A stretch of 64,000 bases of DNA, taken from the NCBI GenBank assembly GCA_036677375.1, contig JAVBWO010000028.1:62001-126000 (forward strand), given 5' to 3'. Below, piece after piece: positions 15,520-24,251 of this stretch; positions within the stretch are counted from its first letter, which is position 1; every line of letters begins with the position of its first letter. This DNA comes from JAVBWO01 sp036677375 (GTDB lineage: Bacteria; Bacillota; Dehalobacteriia; UBA4068; UBA4997). The position numbers and the translations under genes were made by a program. The notes under the pieces were generated by a model that was not told the origin of the DNA, made no database searches, and saw only the letters and a program-made list of their open reading frames with translations.

Positions 15520-16302
15520 ATGGGTAAACTTGATGGGAAAGTAGCAATTGTAACAGGTGGCGCCATGGGAAATGGTTTCGGAGCAGCATTGGCTTTGGCC
15601 AAAAACGGGGCACAGGTGGTCTTGGTGGACATTTCCGACCGTGTTTTTGAAGCAGCCCAATCCTTGGATAAGAATGCAGTGGGTTATAAAATGGATGTTT
15701 CTGATTTTAATGACGTAAGCAAAGTCTTTCAGAGCATTGCAGAGAAATTCGGCAAAATCGACATTCTGGTAAACAATGCGGGAGTCGCGGTTATCGTACC
15801 CTTCTTGGAAATGAGCGACGAAATCCGGGATAGGCATTTCAATGTCAATATCAAAGGGGTATGGAACTGTACAAAGGCGGCTCTGCCCCATATGCTTCAG
15901 GCAAACTATGGTAAAATCGTCAATCTGTCTTCCGTAACAGGAACTATGGTAGCGGACGTCGGAGAAACCGCCTACGCCATCACAAAAGGCGGCATATGGG
16001 CTTTCACCAAAGCACTGGCTATGGAAGTGGCCAAAAACAACATCACGGTGAACGCCGTTTGCCCCGGCTATATTTTAACGCCTATGGTGCAAAAGGTGGC
16101 CGAAGAAGTATGTCCGGAAAATCCTCAGTCTGTGATCAATGGCATTGCCGAGCCCGTTCCTATGGGAAGACTGGGTACCATTGAAGAATTGGGCGACTTG
16201 GTGGCGTTTCTCGCTTCCGACGAATCAAGGTATATCACCGGAACACAAGTCGTGATTGATGGCGGAAGCACGCTCCCTGAAACCTTTGGTGCTGTGCATT
16301 GA
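15520..16302 (+). CDS. UcpA-like short-chain dehydrogenase/reductase
   Basis: A 260-residue SDR. It has TGGAMGNGFG for NAD(P) binding, NNAG, a catalytic serine in NLSSVTG and Y-A-I-T-K. Several stretches match E. coli UcpA closely: NIKGVWNCTKAALPHM, GETAYAITK, and the C-terminal GTQVVIDGGSTLPET. UcpA itself is a poorly characterised oxidoreductase linked to aldehyde tolerance. AAGGAGG lies upstream of the ATG. It is first in the MerR-linked operon with a permease and a further SDR; the substrate is unknown. Confidence 0.85.
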   Translation: MGKLDGKVAIVTGGAMGNGFGAALALAKNGAQVVLVDISDRVFEAAQSLDKNAVGYKMDVSDFNDVSKVFQSIAEKFGKIDILVNNAGVAVIVPFLEMSDEIRDRHFNVNIKGVWNCTKAALPHMLQANYGKIVNLSSVTGTMVADVGETAYAITKGGIWAFTKALAMEVAKNNITVNAVCPGYILTPMVQKVAEEVCPENPQSVINGIAEPVPMGRLGTIEELGDLVAFLASDESRYITGTQVVIDGGSTLPETFGAVH

Positions 16303-16331
16303 TTATGGTTGCTTCAATCGAACCCTCAATG

Positions 16332-16379
16332 TTTTTTATTTCCCTTTTGTTTACAGTAAAACAAACGGAAAATAAAAAA
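16332..16379 (+). terminator. imperfect AT-rich hairpin after UcpA-like gene
   Basis: TTTTTTATTT...AAATAAAAAA-type arms with internal mismatches and an inner TTTGTTT/AAACAAA pairing. It may act as a partial terminator between the SDR and the permease. The rest of the 16303-16597 gap contains a 46-codon open frame ending at the TAA at 16574, without a start or recognisable homology. Confidence 0.35.
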
Positions 16380-16597
16380 TAGTTTCACCCATGGGTTAGA
16401 GGCTGGTTTCACAAAGATAAAAGCGCAAAAAGAAAGGGGGCTGCCCGGAGACGATTTTAGGATTCCACCTGGACGATGAACCAAATGAACCAAGCGTGCA
16501 AAAGGAAGATCTGGTTTCGGATTTCGGCGGTCGATTGGTGGACAGGGTGAACAGTTATCGCTGTTCAGCTTACTAAAACATATGAGGAGGAATTTAT

Positions 16598-18010
16598 ATG
16601 GAAGAAATGAATCATCAGAGCAGTGTGGAACGATTCGGTTATCAGCAAGAATTGAAACGTGGTTTGACTTTCCCCATGCTGTGCGCCTATGGGATCAACT
16701 GGGTGAGCCCTTTAGGTCCAGCCGTTATCTTCGGTTTTTTATTGGTTGATTCGGGCGGTGCCCCCACCTTGGCGTATATCCTGGCAGGGATTGCCATGCT
16801 GTTTACCGCGGCCGGCTATGCAGCCCTGTCGCCCAACTTCCCCCTGGCCGGTTCGGCTTATAATTACGTGTCCAAAGGGATGAACCCTTATATCGGTTTT
16901 TTATTAGGCTGGGCAATGATCCTGGATTACGTATTTTTTCCCGCCGGGGCAACGATGAGCATGGCAATCTATGTACATACCGCAATACCTGCGATTCCTT
17001 ATGTTTTAGTTTTAGCCATTGTTGCGCTTCTATGTTTCGCTATCAATTTTGTCGGTGTTGAAGTCATGGCCAAGATCGGCTTCGGTCTTTTGGCTATCAG
17101 CATAGGTGTGCTTTCCACCTCTGTTGCTGTTATCTTATATTATGTCGGCGCTTTAGACGGCGGCATCGGCCATATTTTATCGACTATGCCATTCCATTAC
17201 ACGACATGGAGCGGCCTGATGCTGGCAACCAGTCTGGCGGTATATAACTTTGTGGGCTTTGACGCGGTAACGACTTTAGCCGAAGAAACCAAAAATCCCA
17301 TAAGGGACATCCCCAGAGCGGTATATTTTACGGTCATTGGCGCCATGGTCTTGTTTGCGGGGCAAGCTTATGTATCAACCTTGGCCATCCCAAATTGGCA
17401 ATCGTTGGTCGCGGCCGGCGGACAGGATTGGGTCAACAGCGCTTTGTACCATGTCAACGCCATTGCCGGAGGCGAAAAATTCGGGGTCTTCTATATGGCT
17501 GGTTTTGTTTTTGTTGTGATTGTATTCAACATTGTCTGTACCACCTCGGCGGTGCGTTTGCTTTATGGCATGGGCCGGGATAATCTGATCCCCAAACAAA
17601 TCTTCGGTAAGGTCAATAAGAGGTTCCAAACCCCGCACTGGAATATTGCTTTGGTTTCCTCACTGGTCGTTATCTTTGGTGTGACCTTGGGACTGGAACA
17701 GATTTCCCTGTTGATCAATTACGGCGCTTTGCTTGGTTTTATCGGTGTCAACGCCACGTGTTACTATGTGTTTTACCATAAGAAGGAGAAGGTCACGCTT
17801 TATCAGGTGAGGCCGGAAAAGAAATTTACTTACTTTTTGCGGTACGCCTTGGTTCCCATTATTGGGGCCATTGTCTGCGTCTATCTTTTCGTATCCATGA
17901 CAGCGACGACTCATATTATAGGCACCTGCTGGCTAGCGGCTGGGTTCGTATTATTGGCATTAAAAACCAAATTTTTCAAGAGACTCCCACCGGAAATCAA
18001 GGAATGCTAA
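16598..18010 (+). CDS. APC-superfamily amino acid/amine permease
   Basis: A 470-residue permease with about 12 transmembrane segments. The N-terminal LKRGLTFPMLCAYGINWVSP is the amphipathic entry to TM1, AALSPNFPLAGSAYNYVSKG is the conserved TM2-TM3 region, and GFDAVTTLAEETKNPIRDIP is the signature loop of APC permeases. It resembles the PuuP/amine-importer side of the family more than lysine- or arginine-specific members. GAGGAGG precedes the ATG. Lying between two SDR genes downstream of a MerR-type promoter, it probably imports the substrate handled by the cluster. The substrate is inferred to be an amino acid or amine only from the family. Confidence 0.88.
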   Translation: MEEMNHQSSVERFGYQQELKRGLTFPMLCAYGINWVSPLGPAVIFGFLLVDSGGAPTLAYILAGIAMLFTAAGYAALSPNFPLAGSAYNYVSKGMNPYIGFLLGWAMILDYVFFPAGATMSMAIYVHTAIPAIPYVLVLAIVALLCFAINFVGVEVMAKIGFGLLAISIGVLSTSVAVILYYVGALDGGIGHILSTMPFHYTTWSGLMLATSLAVYNFVGFDAVTTLAEETKNPIRDIPRAVYFTVIGAMVLFAGQAYVSTLAIPNWQSLVAAGGQDWVNSALYHVNAIAGGEKFGVFYMAGFVFVVIVFNIVCTTSAVRLLYGMGRDNLIPKQIFGKVNKRFQTPHWNIALVSSLVVIFGVTLGLEQISLLINYGALLGFIGVNATCYYVFYHKKEKVTLYQVRPEKKFTYFLRYALVPIIGAIVCVYLFVSMTATTHIIGTCWLAAGFVLLALKTKFFKRLPPEIKEC

Positions 18011-18071
18011 TTCTTTTAAGCAATTGACAAAAGAAAGACCCGGACCCATGGAACCCTTTAGTTTCAGCGAA

Positions 18072-18103
18072 GCTTAAGCGACACGGCCTGACGACGCTTA
18101 AGC
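18072..18103 (+). other. intra-operon inverted repeat
   Basis: GCTTAAGCG and CGCTTAAGC arms 14 bases apart in the 184-bp gap between permease and SDR. No T-run follows, so it is a possible mRNA-stability element or operator. Confidence 0.5.
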
Positions 18104-18194
18104 CATAAGAACAGCCGGTCAATAGCGGGGAACGAATCACCAGATCCCAATGTTCCTAAATTCCAATGTTTAAATAAGAGAGGAGGAATGCCTG

Positions 18195-18965
18195 ATGTTT
18201 TCTCTTGAAGATAAGGTTGCCGTGATTACTGGCGGAGGTTCCGGCATCGGTCTGGCCACCGTTAAGCGTTTTCGGGAAGCCGGGGCAAAGGTGGTTATTG
18301 CCGACATCAGTGATCAGACTGCTTTGGCAAAGGAACTTGGTTGTTTTTTTATAAAAACAGACGTCAGTGTAGAAGAAGATGTCAAAAATCTGATGGCACA
18401 GACAAAGGCTACTTACGGCAAAATTGATATCCTCATCAATAACGCAGGTATTATCATACCGGAAATGGGGCTTGAAGAAACCGACATCGAGGCATTTGAG
18501 CGTGTGCAAAGGATCAACACCCACGGCGTGATTTATGCCTTAAAATATGGGCCCCAATATATGAATGACGGTGGGGCTATTATCAATACCTCTTCTGCCG
18601 CAGCTAAGACCGGCTTCCCTGGCTATGCCGCCTACGGCGCTTCTAAGGCCGTTGTACTTCACCTTACCAGAACCGCCGCAATTGAGCTTAGCCACCGCGG
18701 TATCCGGGTAAACTGCATTTGCCCCACCACCATCGCAACCCCCATGGCTTATGCCGAAGGTTGCGAAACGGAGCTTATCCTGTCCAAGATTATTTATCCC
18801 CTAGGCCGAATGGGCAAACCAGAGGAATGTGCCGCCTTATTCCACTTCCTGGCCTCTGATGACTGCCGTTATATCACAGGTGCGTCTATTGATATTGACG
18901 GCGGCTTTACCGCGGGACCTTCCCTCATTAACTTTGAATTCATATTGGCTAACACTCCTACATAA
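18195..18965 (+). CDS. short-chain dehydrogenase/reductase
   Basis: A 256-residue classical SDR. It has TGGGSGIGLAT (NAD(P)-binding), VVIADISDQ after beta-2 with an Asp that favours NAD(H), NNAG, a serine in NTSSAA, and YGASKA with the catalytic Tyr-Lys. The end of the protein, GASIDIDGGFTAG, is typical of the family. GAGGAGG precedes the ATG. It is the last gene of the rightward operon after the permease and is followed by a terminator at 19143. The reaction is unknown; with the other two SDRs in the region it makes three oxidoreductases within 11 kb. Confidence 0.85.
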   Translation: MFSLEDKVAVITGGGSGIGLATVKRFREAGAKVVIADISDQTALAKELGCFFIKTDVSVEEDVKNLMAQTKATYGKIDILINNAGIIIPEMGLEETDIEAFERVQRINTHGVIYALKYGPQYMNDGGAIINTSSAAAKTGFPGYAAYGASKAVVLHLTRTAAIELSHRGIRVNCICPTTIATPMAYAEGCETELILSKIIYPLGRMGKPEECAALFHFLASDDCRYITGASIDIDGGFTAGPSLINFEFILANTPT

Positions 18966-19125
18966 ATCAAAAAGATAAATTCAAGAGTTTCACCCGTAAA
19001 TTGTGAACTCCCGTCATATTCTTTGATCGATTTACTCCTATGCGGGGATATCTTCTGGTGTAAATATCCTGATGTTTAAGAATAAAATTATATATGGAGG
19101 CAATGCTGTAATTTCACATAGTTGT

Positions 19126-19175
19126 TCGGTGTACTCACCGATAGAGAAGGGTATTTTGCTCTTCTCTTTTTTTTG
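19126..19175 (+). terminator. double hairpin and terminator after SDR operon
   Basis: TCGGTG-TACT-CACCGA (19126-19141) is followed directly by AGAGAAG / CTTCTCT (19143-19167) and a run of T. The pair ends the rightward operon or a short RNA starting upstream. The remainder of 18966-19301 shows no gene I trust. Confidence 0.6.
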
Positions 19176-19301
19176 CAAGAAGTTATGTCAAAGTTCATAC
19201 GATATACTAAGAAATGAAAAGGCCCAACCTTCCCCGCTGTGTATCCTACCGCTGCCCCCCAATAGAGGAAATGATGCCGTTAAAATAGGAGATTCAATAA
19301 A

Positions 19302-19529
19302 ATACCGGGCTGGAAAGAAGTAAAACGCTTCTGTGAAAGGGATATCTGGGAGCTTTACAAGGAAACTGCCTATTTCTTTTATCGAAAGTTTGATGAGAAC
19401 GAGAATACCTGGCCCTCAAAGATATCCAAGAGGACCGAAGAAATACAAGGAAAACTGTGGAATAAGATTGTGAAGAAACAGCCTCAGATTGCCACTTTAA
19501 CAGCAAGATTTAAGAAAACGTTTAAATGA
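19302..19529 (+). pseudogene. degenerate HicA-like toxin remnant
   Basis: A continuous 75-codon frame, PGWKEVKRFCERD, then WELYKETAYFFYRK, and a C-terminal LWNKIVKKQPQI, matches the pattern of a small Firmicute HicA-type mRNA interferase family (usually GWKELKRFCERDGWEL, then HYYYRK, and LWKxILKxQL). The expected ATG is ATA, although an AGGAGA ribosome-binding site sits nine bases upstream. The usual DGWE glycine is Ile and the DHYYY histidine is missing (TAYFF). No HicB antitoxin is visible. I read it as an inactivated gene; use of ATA as a start is possible but improbable. Confidence 0.55.
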
Positions 19530-19557
19530 GCACCGATTGCCTTTTTACCTAAAAAGA

Positions 19558-19593
19558 AAACAAGCACACAACATTTTTGTTGTGTGCTTGTTT
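19558..19593 (-). terminator. terminator of tRNA-Ser pair
   Basis: Perfect 16-bp stem (AAACAAGCACACAACA and complement), 4-base loop, T-rich tail on the minus strand directly after the tRNA. Confidence 0.85.
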
Positions 19594-19687
19594 GGCGGAG
19601 AAAGAGGGATTCGAACCCTCGATACAGGTTTTGGCCCGTATACTCGCTTAGCAGGCGAGCGCCTTCGACCTACTCGGCCATCTCTCC
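19593..19687 (-). tRNA. tRNA-Ser (GCT)
   Basis: Minus-strand cloverleaf with acceptor stem GGAGAGA/TTTCTCC, anticodon arm CTCGC-CTGCTAA-GCGAG (anticodon GCT), a long variable arm as in class II tRNAs, the T-loop TTCGAAT, discriminator G and an encoded CCA. Confidence 0.95.
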
Positions 19688-19695
19688 AAGTTTTG

Positions 19696-19785
19696 TGGCG
19701 GAGGAGGTGGGATTCGAACCCACGGAACCCTTGCAAGTTCAACGGTTTTCAAGACCGTCTCCTTAAACCCCTCGGACACCCCTCC
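19696..19785 (-). tRNA. tRNA-Ser (TGA)
   Basis: Minus-strand cloverleaf with acceptor stem GGAGGGG/CTCCTCC, anticodon loop CTTGAAA (anticodon TGA), long variable arm, T-loop TTCGAAT, discriminator G and encoded CCA. It lies 8 bases upstream of tRNA-Ser(GCT) on the same strand, so both probably come from one transcript. Confidence 0.95.
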
Positions 19786-19898
19786 ACAGTGGCGCGAGGT
19801 ACATGACTTAATATATCATAGCTTCTGATTATTGTCAACGGCTATCACTATAGATTATAAGCGCTTTTGATTAAAAATATTTACATTTTATACAAATT

Positions 19899-19930
19899 TA
19901 ACAAAGGCACTCAAAAGAGCGCCTTTGTTA
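19899..19930 (-). terminator. terminator of liv-type operon
   Basis: AACAAAGGC-CTC / GAG-GCCTTTGTT stem with one internal mismatch, 8 bases after the stop of livM. Confidence 0.75.
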
Positions 19931-19938
19931 AAAGTAGG

Positions 19939-21123
19939 TTATGACTCTTCTTTCATATCCTTCTGTATTAGGTTCTTTTTAAATACTTCACAATAATTTC
20001 GCACACGCTTGGGAATTAGTCCCGAAGGCCGCGCAATCAATACTGTCATCAGAACCAAGCCATAGATGAGCATCTGGTAATCGGCATAATCACGTAATTT
20101 TTCCGTCACGGTCATTAAAATAAACGCCCCGACTACAACCCCTATGGGATTGTCCATACCCCCTAAAATAACCATACAAATAATAATAAGGGACTTGGAA
20201 AAATCAAAATCGTCAGGACCGACAAACATCATATAATGGCCGTAGATCGCGCCGGCAATTCCGCAAAAGGCCGCTCCTAAACAGAAAGCCAAAAGCTTTT
20301 GTTGGGTGATGTTAATCCCGAAACAGTTGGAAGCCACTTCATCCTGAGCAATATTATTCAAAGCAAGCCCGATACGGGAAATATTGACCCGCATGGCAAT
20401 ATAGGTGCATATGATGAGAAAAATCAGAGCCAGATAAAGGTAGTTCAACTGATAGGGCAACCTCATATCGCCAAGGTACATGGATTTACCAAAACTGAAA
20501 CTGCCGATGGTGAAGGCCGGCAGGCCGGACATTCCGTTGGCGCCACCTAAAAACGGGATGTTAACAATGACCATGGTAAAGACCAATTGCAACGCCATGG
20601 TGACTAAAGACAGGTAATAACCCTTTGTTCCCAGCGTCGGCGCGCCAATGATAAAACCGAAGATCACCGCGACCAATACTGCTAAAATCAAGCCGATCCA
20701 AGGATTCCAGCCGAATCGGAGCGTAACGACCGCTGCGGTATAAGCGCCGATACCAAAAAAGGCGGCGGCGGCAAAGTTGGTCATGTCCGTGCTGCCCATC
20801 TGAAAATTCAAGCCCAAGGCAACCATACCGTAAATGCAACACAATACGGCGATATGCACCACATAAGCATTACCAATCAGCAAAAAAGGCGTGCCGAAAA
20901 TACAAAGCAAAGCGGAAACAAAGGCCACCTTTTTATGACGGATAAATAAGGAGAAGATTTGGTTAATGACCCCTTTTTTCTCCAGATACAATAGAGCAAG
21001 AATGATAAAAAGGATCAAAAACAAGCTGATTTTATAGCTTTGCATCAACACAATGGAAAACAAACCAAAAATAATCAAATTAATTAAGATAACGCTGAAC
21101 CAGGAATCTTTTAGCTTGCTCAA
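19939..21123 (-). CDS. livM: branched-chain amino acid ABC transporter permease LivM
   Basis: A 394-residue inner-membrane permease with eight to ten transmembrane segments. The signature of the LivM family is visible in MGSTDMTNFAAAAFFGIGAY and in the cytoplasmic EAA-like loop ALNNIAQDEVASNCFGINI, followed by KLLAFCLGAAFCGIAGA. The start is TTG at 21123 with GGGAGG eight bases upstream. It is the last gene of a five-gene livGFJHM-type operon. Such transporters import leucine/isoleucine/valine but also many other amino acids or amides, so the substrate is not fixed by family alone. Confidence 0.9.
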   Translation of the reverse strand: MSKLKDSWFSVILINLIIFGLFSIVLMQSYKISLFLILFIILALLYLEKKGVINQIFSLFIRHKKVAFVSALLCIFGTPFLLIGNAYVVHIAVLCCIYGMVALGLNFQMGSTDMTNFAAAAFFGIGAYTAAVVTLRFGWNPWIGLILAVLVAVIFGFIIGAPTLGTKGYYLSLVTMALQLVFTMVIVNIPFLGGANGMSGLPAFTIGSFSFGKSMYLGDMRLPYQLNYLYLALIFLIICTYIAMRVNISRIGLALNNIAQDEVASNCFGINITQQKLLAFCLGAAFCGIAGAIYGHYMMFVGPDDFDFSKSLIIICMVILGGMDNPIGVVVGAFILMTVTEKLRDYADYQMLIYGLVLMTVLIARPSGLIPKRVRNYCEVFKKNLIQKDMKEES

Positions 21124-21158
21124 GGTTTTTCCTCCCCTCCGATTTCTTTGCGGTCAAC

Positions 21159-22079
21159 TTATACCTTTTCGACGGTTTTTTCACCTAGGATTCCTTCCGG
21201 CTTCAGCACCATAAAGATCACCACTACCACAAAAGCAATGGCGCTGGCAAACGCCGTGCCGCCTTTGATATAACCGGCCACAAAGACTTCGATAAAGCCT
21301 AAAAGCATTCCCCCCACCACAGCGCCGTAGATGCTGCGCAAGCCGCCCACGACTGCCGCACTAAATCCCTTGATCCCATACATCGAACCGCCGTCAAAAC
21401 GCAAAACACCATAATAAGCACCGATTAAAAAGCCTGCCAAGGAAAGCAGCACGCCGCCTAAAATAAAGGTAACGCTTACAGTACGGCGGATATTTATCCC
21501 AGTCATATAAGCCAATTCTTTATTCTGTGCAATTGCTTGCATGGATTGGCCAATTTTGGTCCTATTCAGGAAAGTAAACAAAAGGATCAGAATGACAACT
21601 GTCACCGAGATTATAAATAAATTCCGGAAGGAAAACAGCATGGTATTACCAAGCGCACCGCTGGACACCAAATCAGGAAATGCTTGCGGATTGCGGCCCT
21701 TTGGAAAGAAGTTGCCCAAACCCTCGCGGATGACCATGCCTAAAGCAATGGTGCTGAGCAAAGGCATCAGGGGGGAACTTTTCTCAAATGGCTTAATGGA
21801 AACATAATACGTCAGCAAACCGAATGCCGCGCATAAAATAGCTGCAATCGCCGCCATTAACAGGGCCAATACCGTCACCGGAAGAGCGGCATCCACGCCA
21901 GCCACCAGTATATAAGAACCTATGATTGAAAAAGCGCCGAATATTGCGATATCACCGGAACAGAATACAACGACATCCAGTACGCCGAAGAAAAGCGAAA
22001 ATCCTATGGCTACCAACGTGTAGGTACAGCCCAATAGAATCGCATTCATAATCTGTTCTACAATCATTAAACCCGCCAC
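21159..22079 (-). CDS. livH: branched-chain amino acid ABC transporter permease LivH
   Basis: A 306-residue permease of the LivH family. It has NAILLGCTYTLVAIGFSLFF at the first membrane segment, the ATP-binding-cassette contact loop AIAQNKELAYMTGINI, and FSAAVVGGLRSIYGAVVGG. The start is probably GTG at 22079, preceded by GGAG; the ATG four codons later is an alternative. It lies 35 bases upstream of livM and 134 bases downstream of the binding-protein gene. Confidence 0.9.
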   Translation of the reverse strand: MAGLMIVEQIMNAILLGCTYTLVAIGFSLFFGVLDVVVFCSGDIAIFGAFSIIGSYILVAGVDAALPVTVLALLMAAIAAILCAAFGLLTYYVSIKPFEKSSPLMPLLSTIALGMVIREGLGNFFPKGRNPQAFPDLVSSGALGNTMLFSFRNLFIISVTVVILILLFTFLNRTKIGQSMQAIAQNKELAYMTGINIRRTVSVTFILGGVLLSLAGFLIGAYYGVLRFDGGSMYGIKGFSAAVVGGLRSIYGAVVGGMLLGFIEVFVAGYIKGGTAFASAIAFVVVVIFMVLKPEGILGEKTVEKV

Positions 22080-22213
22080 CCCTTTCTCCTATGCCCGTCC
22101 TCTTTTCAGCGAAACCACAAGGCGGCATCTGGATGAAAATTGGCTATGGGAAGTTGGGTTATCCAACTTCCCTAGCCAATGTAAAAATGTCAATCGTTTA
22201 ACTGTCTTATAGT

Positions 22214-23425
22214 TTATTTTTTAGGTAAAGTACGTGTTCCGGCAGCATATTCGGAATCAACCCAAGGAACCCATTTGCCATCCTGCGCAACCAAAGCGTA
22301 AGCTGCAGGGTTGGTGGTCTGACCGATTTCGTCAAAAGAGGTGGTGCCTAAAAGGCCTTCCGCTTTTGCGTTGGTAATGGCATCAATCATTTGCGCGGCA
22401 GTGGGAACACCGTCAATGGATTTCAAAGCGGCAATGATAACTTGAGCCGCATCATAAGCATAGGGGGTGAAAGCGCCAACGGGAACATCGAATTTGGCTG
22501 CTTCATAATCCGCCAGGAAGGCTTGGCCCAATTCGGTCTTGTTGGGGTCTACGCCGGGCTTGATGGAAAAAGTGCCTTCGGCGGCATCACCGGCCGCAGT
22601 GAAGAAGTCCTCGGAAGAGATCCCGGAAATTCCGAAGAATAAAAGATCATTCATGCCCGCGTCGGCCATTTGCCGTTTGCAAAGGCCTGCTTCCTGAACA
22701 ACGCCGCCGAAGTAGATGGCATCGGCATCTGTTTGTTTGATTTTAGAAAGAATAGGCCGGAAGTCGGTGGTCCCGGTCTGGATCTTTTCAACGCCGACCA
22801 ATTCCGCGCCATAATTTTCAATTTCCTTGGTAAAGGCTGCTGTATTGCCTTCGCCATAGGAAGTCACGTCGGAAACGATGTAGATTTTCTTATATCCCAT
22901 GTCCCCCAAAACAGCTTTGGCTATAGGAGAGTTTTCCTGAACTTCCGTGGGGCATACCCGGGTAACGATAGGATAATTTTCAGCGGAGGTCAAAGTTTCA
23001 CGAATGGCGCCCCAAATTACCAGGGGGATTTCTGATTGTTTGCAAATAGGAATCGTTGCTTCGGCAACCGGAGAATTCCAGTGACCGGAAATGGCGACCA
23101 TACCTTCTTCCGCAGTCAGTTTTTGTGCAGAGGAAGCACCGGTTTCCGGTTTGGAAGCGTCGTCCATGGCAACGACTTCTACAGTATAGGGCAATTCGCC
23201 GGAGGCATTGAGTTTGTCAAAAGCCATTTGGAAAGCATTTCTCGCGGCGGAACCTTCGGCCGCGTTGGCGCCGGTGATGGGACCCATAAAGCCAACCTTC
23301 ACGACAGCGGCATCACCCGAAGCATTGTCCCCGGAGGTGTCGCCGCCGGTATTGCCACACCCGGCAACCAATACAACCGCCATCATCAATACTAGTACAA
23401 CCAATAACCATTTGTGTTTCAACAT
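22214..23425 (-). CDS. livJ: branched-chain amino acid-type substrate-binding lipoprotein
   Basis: A 403-residue extracytoplasmic solute-binding protein. The N-terminus is a lipoprotein signal, MLKHKWLLVVLV followed by VVLVAGCG, with the lipobox VAGC and the acylated Cys at about residue 23, then a Gly/Ser/Asp-rich linker. VGFMGPITGANAAEG opens the periplasmic-binding type 1 fold, with VAISGHWNSPVAEATIPI near residue 130. It captures the ligand for the LivHMGF complex. The longer intergenic gap after it is common for binding-protein genes. The ligand cannot be read from sequence. Confidence 0.9.
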   Translation of the reverse strand: MLKHKWLLVVLVLMMAVVLVAGCGNTGGDTSGDNASGDAAVVKVGFMGPITGANAAEGSAARNAFQMAFDKLNASGELPYTVEVVAMDDASKPETGASSAQKLTAEEGMVAISGHWNSPVAEATIPICKQSEIPLVIWGAIRETLTSAENYPIVTRVCPTEVQENSPIAKAVLGDMGYKKIYIVSDVTSYGEGNTAAFTKEIENYGAELVGVEKIQTGTTDFRPILSKIKQTDADAIYFGGVVQEAGLCKRQMADAGMNDLLFFGISGISSEDFFTAAGDAAEGTFSIKPGVDPNKTELGQAFLADYEAAKFDVPVGAFTPYAYDAAQVIIAALKSIDGVPTAAQMIDAITNAKAEGLLGTTSFDEIGQTTNPAAYALVAQDGKWVPWVDSEYAAGTRTLPKK

Positions 23426-23543
23426 TTTGTTTCCTCCCTTTTTTTCATACTTATTTGAAAACCCGACAGAAGTCTATATTTAACCCGGTACCGATTCCTC
23501 CCGCCTACCGGTACCGGTATTCCCTCGCAATCTCAGAGGAAAA

Positions 23544-24251
23544 TCAGGCAACAGGGTTTTCTATAAATTCGGAAGCCCGCAGTTCCTCGATGCTACCGGA
23601 CATCACAATCTGCCCTTTTTGAATGACATAACCGTAATCGGCAACAGATAAGGCCTTGTCGGCATTCTGTTCTACCAACAAAATAGTCATGCCTTGATTT
23701 TTCAAGCGTTTAATGATTTCAAAGGTTTCCTCCACCATAATGGGCGCCAAACCCAAGGAAGGTTCATCCATCATGACAATCTTCGGTTTGGCCAGAATCG
23801 CCCGGGACAACGCCAGCATGGTGCGTTCCCCACCCGACAGTGTGCCGGCCCTTTGTTTGGCTCTCTGCTGTAAAACAGGGAAAGAGCAGTAAACCTCTTG
23901 CAGCCGCGTTTCTAAAGCTTTACGGTCTTTTTCATAATAAGCGCCCATCCGCAGATTGTCATCCACGGTCATTTTGGGGAAAGAGCCGACGCCTGCCGCT
24001 ACAATCGCAATACCAGATTCCACAATCTTATGGCTGGGCTGGCTTTCGATATTCTGACCGTCAAAAACAATGGTGCCGGCATCCGGTTTTATCATGCCCA
24101 AGATGGTTTTCAGCAATGTGGTCTTGCCGGCGCCATTGGCTCCTAAGACACAAGCTACCTTACCTTGTTCCACTGCCAGGCTGACATTCATTAACATAGG
24201 AATCCGGCCATACCTGGTATTGACATTTTTTACTTCCAATAGGGTTGTCAT
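23544..24251 (-). CDS. livF: branched-chain amino acid ABC transporter ATPase LivF
   Basis: A 235-residue ATPase of the LivF type. Walker A is GANGAGKTTL at residues 38-47, the signature motif is LSGGERTMLALSRA, and Walker B is KIVMMDEPSLGLAP. The start ATG overlaps the livG stop by four bases, indicating translational coupling; GGGAGG lies upstream. It works as a heterodimer with LivG. Confidence 0.93.
   Translation of the reverse strand: MTTLLEVKNVNTRYGRIPMLMNVSLAVEQGKVACVLGANGAGKTTLLKTILGMIKPDAGTIVFDGQNIESQPSHKIVESGIAIVAAGVGSFPKMTVDDNLRMGAYYEKDRKALETRLQEVYCSFPVLQQRAKQRAGTLSGGERTMLALSRAILAKPKIVMMDEPSLGLAPIMVEETFEIIKRLKNQGMTILLVEQNADKALSVADYGYVIQKGQIVMSGSIEELRASEFIENPVA

Noticed and set aside
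16440..16576. 46-codon open frame in the SDR-permease gap
   Set aside because: No start codon or family match; too short to separate from chance.
19072..19323. 83-codon plus-strand frame upstream of the HicA-like relic
   Set aside because: It crosses two hairpins and a terminator and has no ribosome-binding site. It does not resemble a HicB antitoxin.
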